Positions 33,489-42,334 of a DNA stretch of 64,000 nt are shown in pieces. The stretch covers positions 1,196,501 to 1,260,500 of the forward strand of contig NZ_AP018712.1 of assembly GCF_014701195.1 (NCBI RefSeq), given 5' to 3'. The translations under genes were made by a program, and so were the position numbers. Every line of letters begins with the position of its first letter. The stretch's first letter is position 1. Below the pieces are notes generated by a model. That model made no database searches. It was not told the origin of the DNA and worked only from the letters and a program-made list of their open reading frames with translations. The stretch comes from Tepiditoga spiralis (GTDB taxonomy: Bacteria > Thermotogota > Thermotogae > Petrotogales > Petrotogaceae).

Positions 33489-34958
33489 TTAATCAACACC
33501 TTTAGGAATAGTAATTTTAAATTCAGTACCAATTCCTTCTGAACTCTCTATTGTTATTGAACCGCCGTGCATTTCAATTAAATCTTTAACAATAGATAAA
33601 CCTATACCAGTTCCTTGAACTTTGTAGGTTAATGAAGTATCAACTCTATAAAATTTTTCAAATATTTTTTGGTGATGTTTACTGTCAATTCCAATTCCAT
33701 TATCTTTTATTGAAACATAAATATTTTTTTCATCTTCAGTTGTTTTTATATTTACTTCAGGTTTTTCTTTTTTAGAGTCAAAGTATTTTATAGCATTTTG
33801 AATTAAGTTTAAAAAAACTTGTCTAATTCTTGTTTTATCTATAAATCCCATTATAGGCTTAGTATTATCTTCAAAAATTACTTTTATATTATTGCTTTTT
33901 GCAGATTCTTCTGTACTTTTTATAATTTCTTTCAACAATTCATTTATATCAATTTTTTCTTTTTGTAACTTTAAAGATTTTAGTTCTAGTTTTGAAAAGT
34001 CTAAAAGATCATTTAATAAAGCTTCTAAGTGTAATGATTCTTTGTATATTGTATTCATAAATTCTTTTAAAGTTTCTGTATCCATCATTTCTATACTGTC
34101 AATTAATGTTTCAGAATAAGCTTTTATAGCTGATAAAGGTGTTCTTAATTCATGAGATATCATTGATAAAAATTCCATTTTCATTTTATCTAATTTTTTT
34201 AATTTTTCTAATTCTTTTGTTCCAGATATATCTCTTATTACAGCAATTACAAATTTATCATTGTCGAACCCAAATAATAAGGTTTCAATAGAATAAGTTT
34301 TTTGATCTACTTCTAATTCAATTAGTTGTTTTGAAAGACTTGAAAAAGTTAAGTTAGATAGTTCTAAAATTTTTTCTTTTAATTCTGTACTTTCAATAGC
34401 TTTATTAAAGTTTTCATTTTTAAATTGAATTGAAAAATTAGAATCATAAACTACAATAGAATCGGATGAAGAGTTTAAAATTGTATTTAAAAAGTTTTTA
34501 TTTTTTTCAATAGTTTTGTTTTTATTTAGTATTTCTTGATATAACTTTAAGTTTTGAAATAAGTTTCCCATTAAGAATGAAATTATTCTTAAAAAAACCA
34601 TAAATTGGTTTGAAAATTCTTCTTCTTTTGTAAAAATAATATATACAAAATCAACATTGTTATTGTGCCCAATTGGAATTATTACATATGATCCTTCTTC
34701 TTCAGGAAAAATTGAAACATCTCTTTTTTTAAAAGCCCATTTTGCAATATCTTTTAAATCTTCTGATACATCCTTTTTATAAACTTCAAAAATTTTTTCA
34801 TTTTGTATATTGAAAAAGTATTCATCTTCAAAATCAATCATAGTTTTTGTAAGCTTTGAAAGCGTTTCATAAGAAGATTCAATGTCTTTAGCTTTACTTA
34901 ATTGCATGATTATATTTGAAATATTTGAAAATATAGAAGAATTTGAATCTGGAATCAT
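33489..34958 (-). CDS. Soluble sensor histidine kinase (GAF-like, PAS, HisKA, HATPase)
   Basis: The 489-residue protein has no membrane segment. Residues 15-140 look GAF-like and 155-250 PAS-like (ILNSSSDSIVVYD, AVIRDISGTKELE). The H box MISHELRTPLSAIKAY places the phosphorylated histidine at H269. The ATP-binding domain has N box NLIQNAIKYF, G1 DNGIGID and G2 GTGIGLSIV. No response regulator gene is next to it; the HDOD gene follows instead. GAGGTGG supports the start. Confidence 0.92.
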   Translation of the reverse strand: MIPDSNSSIFSNISNIIMQLSKAKDIESSYETLSKLTKTMIDFEDEYFFNIQNEKIFEVYKKDVSEDLKDIAKWAFKKRDVSIFPEEEGSYVIIPIGHNNNVDFVYIIFTKEEEFSNQFMVFLRIISFLMGNLFQNLKLYQEILNKNKTIEKNKNFLNTILNSSSDSIVVYDSNFSIQFKNENFNKAIESTELKEKILELSNLTFSSLSKQLIELEVDQKTYSIETLLFGFDNDKFVIAVIRDISGTKELEKLKKLDKMKMEFLSMISHELRTPLSAIKAYSETLIDSIEMMDTETLKEFMNTIYKESLHLEALLNDLLDFSKLELKSLKLQKEKIDINELLKEIIKSTEESAKSNNIKVIFEDNTKPIMGFIDKTRIRQVFLNLIQNAIKYFDSKKEKPEVNIKTTEDEKNIYVSIKDNGIGIDSKHHQKIFEKFYRVDTSLTYKVQGTGIGLSIVKDLIEMHGGSITIESSEGIGTEFKITIPKGVD

Positions 34959-35014
34959 TTTACCACCTCAAGTTTTTATAAATCTTTTATTATATTATAC
35001 ATCAATATGATTAA

Positions 35015-35040
35015 AATTATTTTAATATATTAAAATAATT
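35015..35040. repeat. Perfect 26-base A+T palindrome
   Basis: The 26 bases equal their own reverse complement and contain only A and T. They lie upstream of the kinase gene and overlap the start of the DUF427 terminator. It could be an operator or a structure aiding termination. Confidence 0.6.
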
Positions 35041-35063
35041 GAGAGTGCGTTTGCACTCTCAAT
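35038..35063 (-). terminator. Terminator of the DUF427 gene
   Basis: ATTGAGAGTGC and GCACTCTCAAT pair around loop GTTT. On the minus strand an A/T-rich stretch with TTTT follows. The left part of the stem includes the stop codon region. Confidence 0.75.
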
Positions 35064-35490
35064 ATTCAATTTCAGAAGTAACCCAACCGCCAGTAAAGGC
35101 ACCAATGTTTTTTTGAACTTTTTCAGAATCTATAAATATTTCATCTACTTTGGCTGGATATAAAGATAAATAGTTTGATAAAATTTCATAACCTGGTTTA
35201 GTTTTACTGTATTCGTAAACACACGCTTTTGCTTCTTTATCATCTACAATTAAATTATAATATTCAGCTGTTCCTTTATATATACAAAGTGTTGTTTTTT
35301 CAATTTTTTTTAAGTATTCTAATTTAAAGTCTTTTTTTGGAATATAATAAACAGGGAATAAATTTTTTTGCATTACTTTTAATGGATCGGATGTTTCAGC
35401 TATTACTTTTTTATTAAAAATAACTTTAATAGTTTTGTTTGTTTTTTTTACAATAGGAATATCAGGATAGTCTTTAATATTTTCACTCAT
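35059..35490 (-). CDS. DUF427 domain protein
   Basis: The 143-residue protein matches the DUF427 beta-barrel family. It has KVIFNKKVIAETSDPLKVM, then PVYYIPKKDFKLEYLKK, then TTLCIYKGTAEYYNL, and ends YPAKVDEIFIDSEKV and GGWVTSEIEY. The biochemical function of the family is unknown. It is a single gene with GGAGGAG before the start and its own terminator. Confidence 0.85.
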   Translation of the reverse strand: MSENIKDYPDIPIVKKTNKTIKVIFNKKVIAETSDPLKVMQKNLFPVYYIPKKDFKLEYLKKIEKTTLCIYKGTAEYYNLIVDDKEAKACVYEYSKTKPGYEILSNYLSLYPAKVDEIFIDSEKVQKNIGAFTGGWVTSEIEY

Positions 35491-35576
35491 AAAAATCTCC
35501 TCCTTTTTTATATTTCAATATTATTATAACACAATTTAAACAAAAAATTTACCAATTAATCTTTTAATTAAGTTCT

Positions 35577-35604
35577 TTGAAATGATATTTTTTTGTGTTA
35601 AAAT
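35577..35604 (+). promoter_or_regulatory. Putative promoter of the mgtE leader
   Basis: TTGAAA (35577-35582) and TAAAAT (35599-35604) with a 16-base spacer and an upstream TGT lie about 30 bases before the leader peptide. Confidence 0.5.
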
Positions 35605-35632
35605 AAAAATATATTCTACAAGGAGGTGAATT

Positions 35633-35671
35633 ATGGATAACTGTGACAGTAGTAAACAAAAACCACCATGA
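35633..35671 (+). CDS. Leader peptide upstream of mgtE
   Basis: The short frame MDNCDSSKQKPP is preceded by an ideal AGGAGGTG. Its stop codon overlaps the ATG at 35668, 12 bases before the mgtE start. It combines acidic residues near the start with a terminal Pro-Pro. Acidic and proline codons in leader peptides of other magnesium transporter genes sense low magnesium by destabilising the translating ribosome. A similar role here is inference. Confidence 0.5.
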   Translation: MDNCDSSKQKPP

Positions 35672-35682
35672 GGAGGGATAAC

Positions 35683-37032
35683 ATGAAATTTGCAATGGCA
35701 GTTGATGTAAAAAAATTAATAGAATATGGTCAACTTAAATTTTTAAAAGAACTCTTAGTTGAACAAGAACCAGCAACAGTTTTAGAAATGATAAAAGAAT
35801 TACCCTCAGAAGAAATTTTAATTGTATTTAGACTGTTACCAAAAGATACTGCAGCAATTGTATTTACTGAATTAGAAACAGATGAACAATTAAAATTACT
35901 TTCACTGTTCAAGGAAGAGAAAGCAAAAGAAATAATTGAAAACATGGATCCAGATGATAGAGTTGAACTTTTTGATGAGATGCCTGCCAATGTTGTAAAA
36001 AAACTTTTGGACTATCTCTCTCCTGAAGAGCGAAAGCAAACATTAACTTTATTAAATTTTCCAGAAGATTCGGCTGGTAGAATAATGACGCCTTATTATC
36101 TTGATGTTAAGGCTAATATGACTGTTGAAAGAGCACTTGAACATATTAAAAAAGTTGGAAATACAAAAGAAACTATTTATACATTATTTGCAATAGATGA
36201 AGATAGAAAACTTTCTGGAGTTTTAGAATTAAAGGATCTTATTTTTTCTGATTCTAATACTTTAATAAAAGAATTAATGAATGAAGATCCTATATATGTA
36301 ACGGTTTTTCAAGATAGAGAAGAAGTTTATCAAATAATGAGAGATTATGATTTATTAGCTTTACCTGTAACGGATAGTGAAAAGAGATTGGTTGGTATAG
36401 TAACAATAGATGATATTGTCGATGTAATTGAAGATGAAGCTACAGAAGATATTCAAAAAATGGCAGCAGTTGGTGTTACTGAGTCATCTTATTTACATAC
36501 TTCAATATGGAAATTAGTAAAAAGTAGAGTTTTTTGGTTAATAACATTATTGGTTCTTGAAAGTGCTGTTGGATTTATTATAGATGGATATTCTGAAGTT
36601 CTTCAAAAAATAACTATATTAGCTGCATTTATACCAACAATAAATGCAATGGGTGGAAATACCGGAGGACAAATTTCAGCTATAATGATACGTTCAATGG
36701 CAATAGGTGATGTGGAATCGTCTGATATGAAAAAAATATTTTACAAAGAAATGATAATAGGTATTATTTTAGGAAGTATTTTAACTGTAATAATGGCTTT
36801 AAGAGCCTTTGTTAGTACACAAAATATTATGATTATTTTAAGTTTATCAGCTTCTTTACTTATTGTTATACTAACTTCAAATCTTTTAGGTGCATTTTTA
36901 CCATTTTTTGCAAAGAAGATAAAAATTGATCCAGCAGTAATTTCTGGTCCTTTAATATCAACATTGATGGATTTAATAAGTATGAGTGTTTATTTTTCTG
37001 TATCAACAATACTGTTAAAAAATTATTTATAG
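35683..37032 (+). CDS. mgtE: Magnesium transporter MgtE
   Basis: The 449-residue channel protein has a cytoplasmic N domain (residues 1-125, helical repeats with EILIVFRLLPKDTAAIVF). A pair of CBS domains (about 130-255) closes the pore when magnesium is bound, and five helices form the pore in the last 180 residues (AFIPTINAMGGNTGGQISA). I prefer the ATG at 35683, six bases after AGGAGGG, to the ATG at 35668 overlapping the leader stop. The leader peptide makes translational control likely. Confidence 0.95.
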   Translation: MKFAMAVDVKKLIEYGQLKFLKELLVEQEPATVLEMIKELPSEEILIVFRLLPKDTAAIVFTELETDEQLKLLSLFKEEKAKEIIENMDPDDRVELFDEMPANVVKKLLDYLSPEERKQTLTLLNFPEDSAGRIMTPYYLDVKANMTVERALEHIKKVGNTKETIYTLFAIDEDRKLSGVLELKDLIFSDSNTLIKELMNEDPIYVTVFQDREEVYQIMRDYDLLALPVTDSEKRLVGIVTIDDIVDVIEDEATEDIQKMAAVGVTESSYLHTSIWKLVKSRVFWLITLLVLESAVGFIIDGYSEVLQKITILAAFIPTINAMGGNTGGQISAIMIRSMAIGDVESSDMKKIFYKEMIIGIILGSILTVIMALRAFVSTQNIMIILSLSASLLIVILTSNLLGAFLPFFAKKIKIDPAVISGPLISTLMDLISMSVYFSVSTILLKNYL

Positions 37033-37035
37033 AAT

Positions 37036-37075
37036 ATAATAAAAAACGAATACGTAAGTATTCGTTTTTTATTAT
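37036..37075. terminator. Bidirectional terminator between mgtE and the MFS gene
   Basis: This hairpin is long, nearly perfect and has a CGAATAC/GTATTCG core with A and T runs on either side. It serves both convergent genes. Confidence 0.88.
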
Positions 37076-37078
37076 AAA

Positions 37079-38317
37079 TTAAGCTAAATCTTCATATGAT
37101 TTTGTTTTTAAGAGTAAAAGTCCGCCTATTAAAAATAAAATAGCTATACTTACAACTCCAAATCTTGAACTTCCTGTTATTTGAGAAAATATTCCAACTA
37201 ATAAAGGACCTAATATTGCTGCAAACTTTCCAAATATATTATAAAAGCCAAAAAATTCTGTTGATTTTTCTTTTGGTATTAATTTTCCATAAAAAGATCT
37301 ACTCAATGCTTGTATTCCACCTTGTGAAGAAGCAACTAACATTGCAAGTATCCAAAATTGTGTTTTGTTGTGTAAGAAAAAAGCAAAAATAGTTAAACCA
37401 GTATATATTGTAATTCCTAAAAGAAGCATAATTTTTGGTGAAAAATTTTTAGCTAATTTTCCATATAACAAAGCAAATGGAAAGGCAACAAATTGTGTTA
37501 CTAATAGTATTACTAATAAATCAACTGACTTTATTCCAACATCTCTTCCATAAATTGAAGACATTTTGATTATAGTTCCAACTCCATCTATATAGAAGAA
37601 ATAAGCGATTAAAAATAAAAAAATATTTTTATTTTGTTTTATATTTTTAAATGTGTTATATAATCTTTTAAATGAATCATAAATAGGTGTTTTTGATGGT
37701 TCAATATAATTTACTTGTTTTACGTTTTTTAACATTGGAATAGAAAATACTAACCACCATACTGCTGTTATTAAAAATGAAACTCTTGTTGCCACTGTTG
37801 CAGAAGACAAGCCAATTATTGTTGGTTTTTGAATTATAATAATTCCAAGTATAAAAGGTATAGTACTTCCTATGTATCCCCAAGCAAATCCATTCGATGA
37901 AACCCAATCCATCTTTTCTTTTGTTGTTACATCAGTCAAAAATGAATCATAAAAAATATTTGCTCCAGAAAAACCAATTATTGAAAAAATATAAATTAGG
38001 ATACATTGTAGCCAATTTCCGCTTGAAACTGTTGAAAGTAGCATGGTAGATAAAACTCCAAGTAAAAGGAAGAACACAAAGAAACGTTTTTTATAGTTTT
38101 TATAATCAGCAATAGTTCCAAGTATTGGTGCAAGAACAGCTATTATTAATGTTGAAATTGTATTCGTATAACCCCAATAAGCTGTAGCTAAACTGCTTTC
38201 TACTCCTTTTGCTGCAACATCTTTAAAGAATATCGGTAAAATTGCTGTCATAATAGCAACAGCATAAGCTGAATTTGCCCAATCGTATAATATCCAACTT
38301 TTTTCAGTTTTTGTCAT
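37079..38317 (-). CDS. MFS transporter of the UMF1 (Atg22-like) family
   Basis: The 412-residue protein starts at the ATG behind GGGGAGAAGGA. Twelve helices are expected. The N-terminal [25 protein letters not shown] and the loop [14 protein letters not shown] are typical of UMF1 transporters, related to yeast vacuolar effluxer Atg22, which releases amino acids. Substrate unknown. It is separated from the cupin gene by about 24 bases and may share its transcript. Confidence 0.9.
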   Translation of the reverse strand: MTKTEKSWILYDWANSAYAVAIMTAILPIFFKDVAAKGVESSLATAYWGYTNTISTLIIAVLAPILGTIADYKNYKKRFFVFFLLLGVLSTMLLSTVSSGNWLQCILIYIFSIIGFSGANIFYDSFLTDVTTKEKMDWVSSNGFAWGYIGSTIPFILGIIIIQKPTIIGLSSATVATRVSFLITAVWWLVFSIPMLKNVKQVNYIEPSKTPIYDSFKRLYNTFKNIKQNKNIFLFLIAYFFYIDGVGTIIKMSSIYGRDVGIKSVDLLVILLVTQFVAFPFALLYGKLAKNFSPKIMLLLGITIYTGLTIFAFFLHNKTQFWILAMLVASSQGGIQALSRSFYGKLIPKEKSTEFFGFYNIFGKFAAILGPLLVGIFSQITGSSRFGVVSIAILFLIGGLLLLKTKSYEDLA

Positions 38318-38341
38318 TCCTTCTCCCCCCAAAAGAATAAT

Positions 38342-38839
38342 TTATATCTCTACATTACCAAATTTATAGTATTTTTTAATTTTTTTATTTATTTTCCATG
38401 TACATGATAAACCTTTTTTGAATTTAACAAGATCTCCAGATTCAAATTTAACTATTTTATCATCAAACCTTACTTCTGCTTCTCCTTCAATTATAAAACA
38501 GGTTTCATCTTCATCATACTTCCATTCAAATTCTGAAACATCTTTTTCCCAAACAGCCCATTCTTTTACTTTTAAGTCACGAAGTCTATCTTCTTTTGGA
38601 AATTCAATTACAAAAGCTTTATCATAATTTAAAAATATTTCTTTTGGACCATCTAATAAAGCATCTACTGGATTTTCTGCAACTTTGTTAAATCCACCAA
38701 GAACGTCTCCCATCATTTCAAAATATTTTGAAACTTCTTCTTTAGAAAAATTTTCATTTAAAAATTTTTCTAGATCATCAAAATCTGAATCGGGGTATTT
38801 ATTCATATATTCTTCGACTTTTTTTAATACATTTTCCAT
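38342..38839 (-). CDS. Cupin-domain protein (EutQ/DUF861-like)
   Basis: This is a 165-residue protein with its start at 38839 behind GGAGGGATT. The first 80 residues are helical and acidic. Residues 85-165 are a cupin of the DUF861 type, with WAVWEKDVSEFEWKYDEDETCFIIEGEAEVRF and GDLVKFKKGLSCTWKI. Small proteins of this type are frequent in Thermotoga-like bacteria; no reaction is established. Metal-ligand histidines are largely missing. Confidence 0.75.
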   Translation of the reverse strand: MENVLKKVEEYMNKYPDSDFDDLEKFLNENFSKEEVSKYFEMMGDVLGGFNKVAENPVDALLDGPKEIFLNYDKAFVIEFPKEDRLRDLKVKEWAVWEKDVSEFEWKYDEDETCFIIEGEAEVRFDDKIVKFESGDLVKFKKGLSCTWKINKKIKKYYKFGNVEI

Positions 38840-38900
38840 ATTAATCCCTCCTAATAATTGTTCTAAAACAATTATATCATAGATAATCATATTTATAAAA

Positions 38901-38923
38901 AAAAAGACGCTTAGCGTCTTTTT
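38901..38923. terminator. Terminator of the flgB-flgC-fliE operon
   Basis: AAAAAGACGC, loop TTA, GCGTCTTTTT. It directly follows the fliE stop on the minus strand. Confidence 0.85.
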
Positions 38924-39219
38924 TACAATTGCATTCTTGTTATTTCCTTATAAGCTTCAACTATTTTATTTGTAACTTCAGAAGTTAATTTTAAAGATAA
39001 AGAAGCTTTTTCAGCTGCTATTATAACTTGATGAACATCGGTTATTTTACCAGATGCATAATCTGCTGCCTTTGTATCAGCATTTTTTTGCAGTGAATTA
39101 ACTTCATCTATGGCGTCTTTTAGCATTTTAGAAAAATCATTGTTATTAGAGCTTTGAACAGGATTTTTATTTATTAAACTTGGATGTTGTAAACTTATAG
39201 GGTTTATTTTTTCTATCAT
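38923..39219 (-). CDS. fliE: Flagellar hook-basal body protein FliE
   Basis: The 98-residue protein links the MS ring to the rod. The C-terminal half is typical: DAIDEVNSLQKNADTKAADYASGKITDVHQVIIAAEKASLSLKLTSEV, ending EAYKEITRMQL. GAGGGGAGTGA precedes the start. It is last in the flgB-flgC-fliE operon. Confidence 0.95.
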   Translation of the reverse strand: MIEKINPISLQHPSLINKNPVQSSNNNDFSKMLKDAIDEVNSLQKNADTKAADYASGKITDVHQVIIAAEKASLSLKLTSEVTNKIVEAYKEITRMQL

Positions 39220-39235
39220 AAAATCACTCCCCTCA

Positions 39236-39643
39236 TTATCTTCCTATATTTAGTGCTGCATTGTACATTGATTTAGAAGTGTTAACAACTGAAGCATTTA
39301 ATTCGTAAGCTCTTTGAGCATTCATCATATCGACTATTTCTCTTAAAACATTAACATTAGGATACTTTACATATCCGTTTTTATCGGCATCTGGATGATT
39401 AGGATCATATACAATTTTAAATGGTGAAGTATCTTTTGAAAGTTTAGAAACTTTGACTCCTCCATAATTTGTTTCATTATCCAGAATTTCTTTAAAAGAA
39501 ACAATTTTTCTTTGATAAGGACCTCCATTTTCTGTTCTTGTTGTTTCGGCATTTGCAAGATTTTGAGAAATTATATCAGTTCTAAATCTTTCTGCAGTCA
39601 TACCACTTGCAGCAATATTCATTATTTTAAATAAACCTTCCAT
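39236..39643 (-). CDS. flgC: Flagellar basal-body rod protein FlgC
   Basis: The 135-residue proximal rod protein has the N-terminal motif MNIAASGMTAERFRTDIISQNLANAETTRTENGGPYQRK and the C-terminal INVLREIVDMMNAQRAYELNASVVNTSK equivalent. Both ends are complete. Start supported by GGAGGGATT. Confidence 0.96.
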   Translation of the reverse strand: MEGLFKIMNIAASGMTAERFRTDIISQNLANAETTRTENGGPYQRKIVSFKEILDNETNYGGVKVSKLSKDTSPFKIVYDPNHPDADKNGYVKYPNVNVLREIVDMMNAQRAYELNASVVNTSKSMYNAALNIGR

Positions 39644-39668
39644 TAAAATCCCTCCATATTTTCTTTAA

Positions 39669-40061
39669 TTATCTTTTAATGGCTGTGTTGTATCTATTTA
39701 TAACATAAGTCATAAGCCTAGATACAGTTGTATATCTTAAATTGTTTTGTACCATTTCAGTTGTTTCAATGTCTATATCAACGTTATTTCCATCATTTCT
39801 ATTACTTTTGTTTTTATCTATTAAAGTTTGTGCTTGAACTTTTTCTAAAGATGGGGTATTATTTATATGTCTAGAATCTGTTGTTTTTAATTTTAAATTA
39901 TCTGTATCGCTCAGAGCTTTTTGAAGCTCGTTTTCAAAAGAAACATATTTTCTTTTGTAGTTTGGGGTATCAAAATTAGCTATATTTTGAGCTATAGCTT
40001 TTTGTCTTTGAGTATAAGCATCTAATGCTTTTGGTAAAATTTTAAAATTATTATCGAACAC
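39669..40061 (-). CDS. flgB: Flagellar basal-body rod protein FlgB
   Basis: The 130-residue rod protein starts with GTG after GGAGGGAT. The N-terminal segment ALDAYTQRQKAIAQNIANFDTPNYKRKYVSFE is diagnostic, and the C-terminal part ends in TTVSRLMTYVINRYNTAIKR. It is the first gene of the three-gene rod operon. Confidence 0.95.
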   Translation of the reverse strand: MFDNNFKILPKALDAYTQRQKAIAQNIANFDTPNYKRKYVSFENELQKALSDTDNLKLKTTDSRHINNTPSLEKVQAQTLIDKNKSNRNDGNNVDIDIETTEMVQNNLRYTTVSRLMTYVINRYNTAIKR

Positions 40062-40130
40062 TTTTATCCCTCCTGTGTAATAATTCTTTAGTTTTATATA
40101 ATATTCCTAAAATAATTTTGGAGGCACTAT

Positions 40131-41162
40131 ATGAAAAAAATATTTTTAGTTGGTTATTATGGTTATAATAATTTTGGTGATGATTTACTTTTAAAAAGTA
40201 CATTTAAGATACTAAATGAGATAGGGTTTAATGACACTCTAATTATTCCAAGTGAAATAGATTTTTTATCTAAAAAGATGAGAAATATATTAAAATTTAA
40301 TGTTGAAATTATAAATAAATATGATATTTTTTCTATGAAAAAGAATATCAAAGACTCTGATTTAATTATTTATGGTGGAGGTAATTTATTACAAAGCGAA
40401 ACATCTTTAAAGAGTTATTATTATTATTATGAGATATGTAAAGTGGCAATAAAGTATAATAAAAAAATTTTATTTTTATCTCAAGGTTTTGGACCTTTAA
40501 AACATAAAACGGCAAACAAAAAATTAAAAAAAATTATGAAATATGAAAACTTATTTGGTATTTATAGAGATAAAGTTTCATATAATTATTCCAAAAAGTA
40601 TAATAAAAATTCATACTTTGGTATGGATATAGGACCATATTCATTGAATGCTTATAAAAATAAAAAAGAAAGAAAAATTTCTTTGTGTTTAAAAAATTCA
40701 TATAGTAATTTAAAATATTTAATTGATTTTTTGAATATATTTAGTGATTATACTATTACACCTTTGATAATTAATTCAAATCAAGATTCAATAACAAACT
40801 ATGCTCTTGTTGAAAGTATTAGAAAAGATACAATGAATGAAGTTTTATTTCCATACAAGGACTTTAATAAAATTCAAGAAGAAATAGCAACTTCTTCACT
40901 TGTAATATCAGATAGATTACATAGTTCACTTGCTTCTATTTTTTATGAAACACCTGTTTTAACTAAACTCACTAAAAAAAACAGACGTGTTTTAAAAAGT
41001 ATAGATAATAAATATAATTTTTTTTATAATCGTTTATTAGATATACCAGAAAGTTATTTTAGATTATTAAAATATAATTTTTTAGAAACTTCTGAAACTT
41101 ATAAAATAAGATTAAATGATACGATAAATCTTTCTAAACAAATTATTCAAAACGTCTTATAA
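40131..41162 (+). CDS. csaB: CsaB-like polysaccharide pyruvyl transferase
   Basis: The 343-residue protein belongs to the polysaccharide pyruvyl transferase family (MKKIFLVGYYGYNNFGDDLLLKS, IIYGGGNLLQSETS, SDRLHSSLASIFYETPVL). CsaB adds pyruvate to secondary cell-wall polymers that anchor SLH proteins. In Thermotogota this could relate to toga or wall attachment. It converges on the secreted protein gene, with a 20-base overlap of the two ends. Confidence 0.85.
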   Translation: MKKIFLVGYYGYNNFGDDLLLKSTFKILNEIGFNDTLIIPSEIDFLSKKMRNILKFNVEIINKYDIFSMKKNIKDSDLIIYGGGNLLQSETSLKSYYYYYEICKVAIKYNKKILFLSQGFGPLKHKTANKKLKKIMKYENLFGIYRDKVSYNYSKKYNKNSYFGMDIGPYSLNAYKNKKERKISLCLKNSYSNLKYLIDFLNIFSDYTITPLIINSNQDSITNYALVESIRKDTMNEVLFPYKDFNKIQEEIATSSLVISDRLHSSLASIFYETPVLTKLTKKNRRVLKSIDNKYNFFYNRLLDIPESYFRLLKYNFLETSETYKIRLNDTINLSKQIIQNVL

Positions 41163-42183
41163 GATGTAATTGTCCATTATCAGTGGTTAATACTAAAATT
41201 ATATTGTTATCAGGTGAGATTACATCAATAGGATATGAAGATACATTTAGCTCTTGATAAACTTTCATATTTTTTATAATGTAAAGCTTATTATTTATAT
41301 GAGATATTGCATATATATAATTTTTGTCTGGAGACACAGTTATATCTATTATGGGAATATCTTCTAAAATTTTTGTAGTTTTTCCAGTTTTTAAATTATA
41401 ATAATAAATTCCACCTTTCATAGAATGACCTATTATATAATCATTGAATAATTCAATATTTCTAGTGACTCCATTAAAATCAGCAACTTCTTTTTGTGAA
41501 TATTTTGTTATTTTGTAAAGCTTTCCTTCAAATTTTGAAACGACATAAAAAATATTATTAACCTTTATAATATCTACTGGATTTTTAATATTAACTTGAT
41601 TCGGTATGTATTGATTGGAATTTGGAATAAAAAATAAAAGTTTTGTTTTAAAAGTATTATTTATATAATTATCATACATTGGAATAAAAACTTCTTTATT
41701 TTGTGTTATTATATAAGGACTGTTTACTGATAATTTATAACTTGATTTAATATTTAGATTTTTATCTAAGATATATAAGCTTTCTTCTGCAGTAATATAC
41801 AATTTATTATTTATAACTTTTATATTCCAAGGAGATTTATCTAATTTTATTTTTTTAATAATTTTTTTTGTTATGTTTGATATTTTTTGTACTTCTTTTT
41901 TCATAGAATCAACAATATAAATATATTCTCCATCAAAAAAAGCAGATGTTGGTCTTGAAAGTCCATACTTAAAATATCCAAATTCTGAATTGTATATATC
42001 TACATAAGTTACTTTCCCATCATAATCACATACTAAAGCAAGATTTTTTTCTGATTTTATTAAAAAGCTTCTATTCCCAGTTGGGAATGTATTGATTTCA
42101 GCAAAATAATCATTGGAAAAAGACAGGTTAAAAGCCAATGTAACGAATAAAAATGTAAATAAAAGTTTATTAAATTGTTTAAT
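41143..42183 (-). CDS. Secreted beta-propeller-like protein, probable ATT start
   Basis: The mature part has repeats of a propeller type (EYIYIVDSMKKEVQKIS, NKLYITAEESLYILDK, NYIYAISHINNKLYIIKN). The first ATG/GTG/TTG in frame is a TTG at 42138 without a ribosome site, inside the signal peptide. Upstream the frame stays open and encodes a full signal peptide (IKQFNKLLFTFLFVTLAFNL). GGGGTG lies seven bases before an ATT at 42183-42181. I therefore propose ATT as start, giving 346 residues. Function unknown. Confidence 0.65.
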   Translation of the reverse strand: MKQFNKLLFTFLFVTLAFNLSFSNDYFAEINTFPTGNRSFLIKSEKNLALVCDYDGKVTYVDIYNSEFGYFKYGLSRPTSAFFDGEYIYIVDSMKKEVQKISNITKKIIKKIKLDKSPWNIKVINNKLYITAEESLYILDKNLNIKSSYKLSVNSPYIITQNKEVFIPMYDNYINNTFKTKLLFFIPNSNQYIPNQVNIKNPVDIIKVNNIFYVVSKFEGKLYKITKYSQKEVADFNGVTRNIELFNDYIIGHSMKGGIYYYNLKTGKTTKILEDIPIIDITVSPDKNYIYAISHINNKLYIIKNMKVYQELNVSSYPIDVISPDNNIILVLTTDNGQLHLIRRFE

Positions 42184-42273
42184 TGTTTCTCACCCCTTTT
42201 AAATTTTTCATAATTATTCTATCACAAAGTTATTAAAATGCAAATAATAATATTTATTTATATTTAATAGAAT

Positions 42274-42302
42274 TTGATTATATTAAATAATTATAGTATA
42301 AT
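42274..42302 (+). promoter_or_regulatory. Promoter of the udk-nucleoside transport operon
   Basis: TTGATT (42274-42279) and TATAAT (42297-42302), spacer 17 bases, 32 bases before the chosen start. Confidence 0.75.
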
Positions 42303-42334
42303 ATCAATAATTATCTATGAAGAGGTGGAAAAAA

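Noticed and set aside
35605-35682. M-box magnesium riboswitch before mgtE
   Set aside because: The space between promoter and start is too short and filled by the leader peptide; no M-box core sequence is seen.
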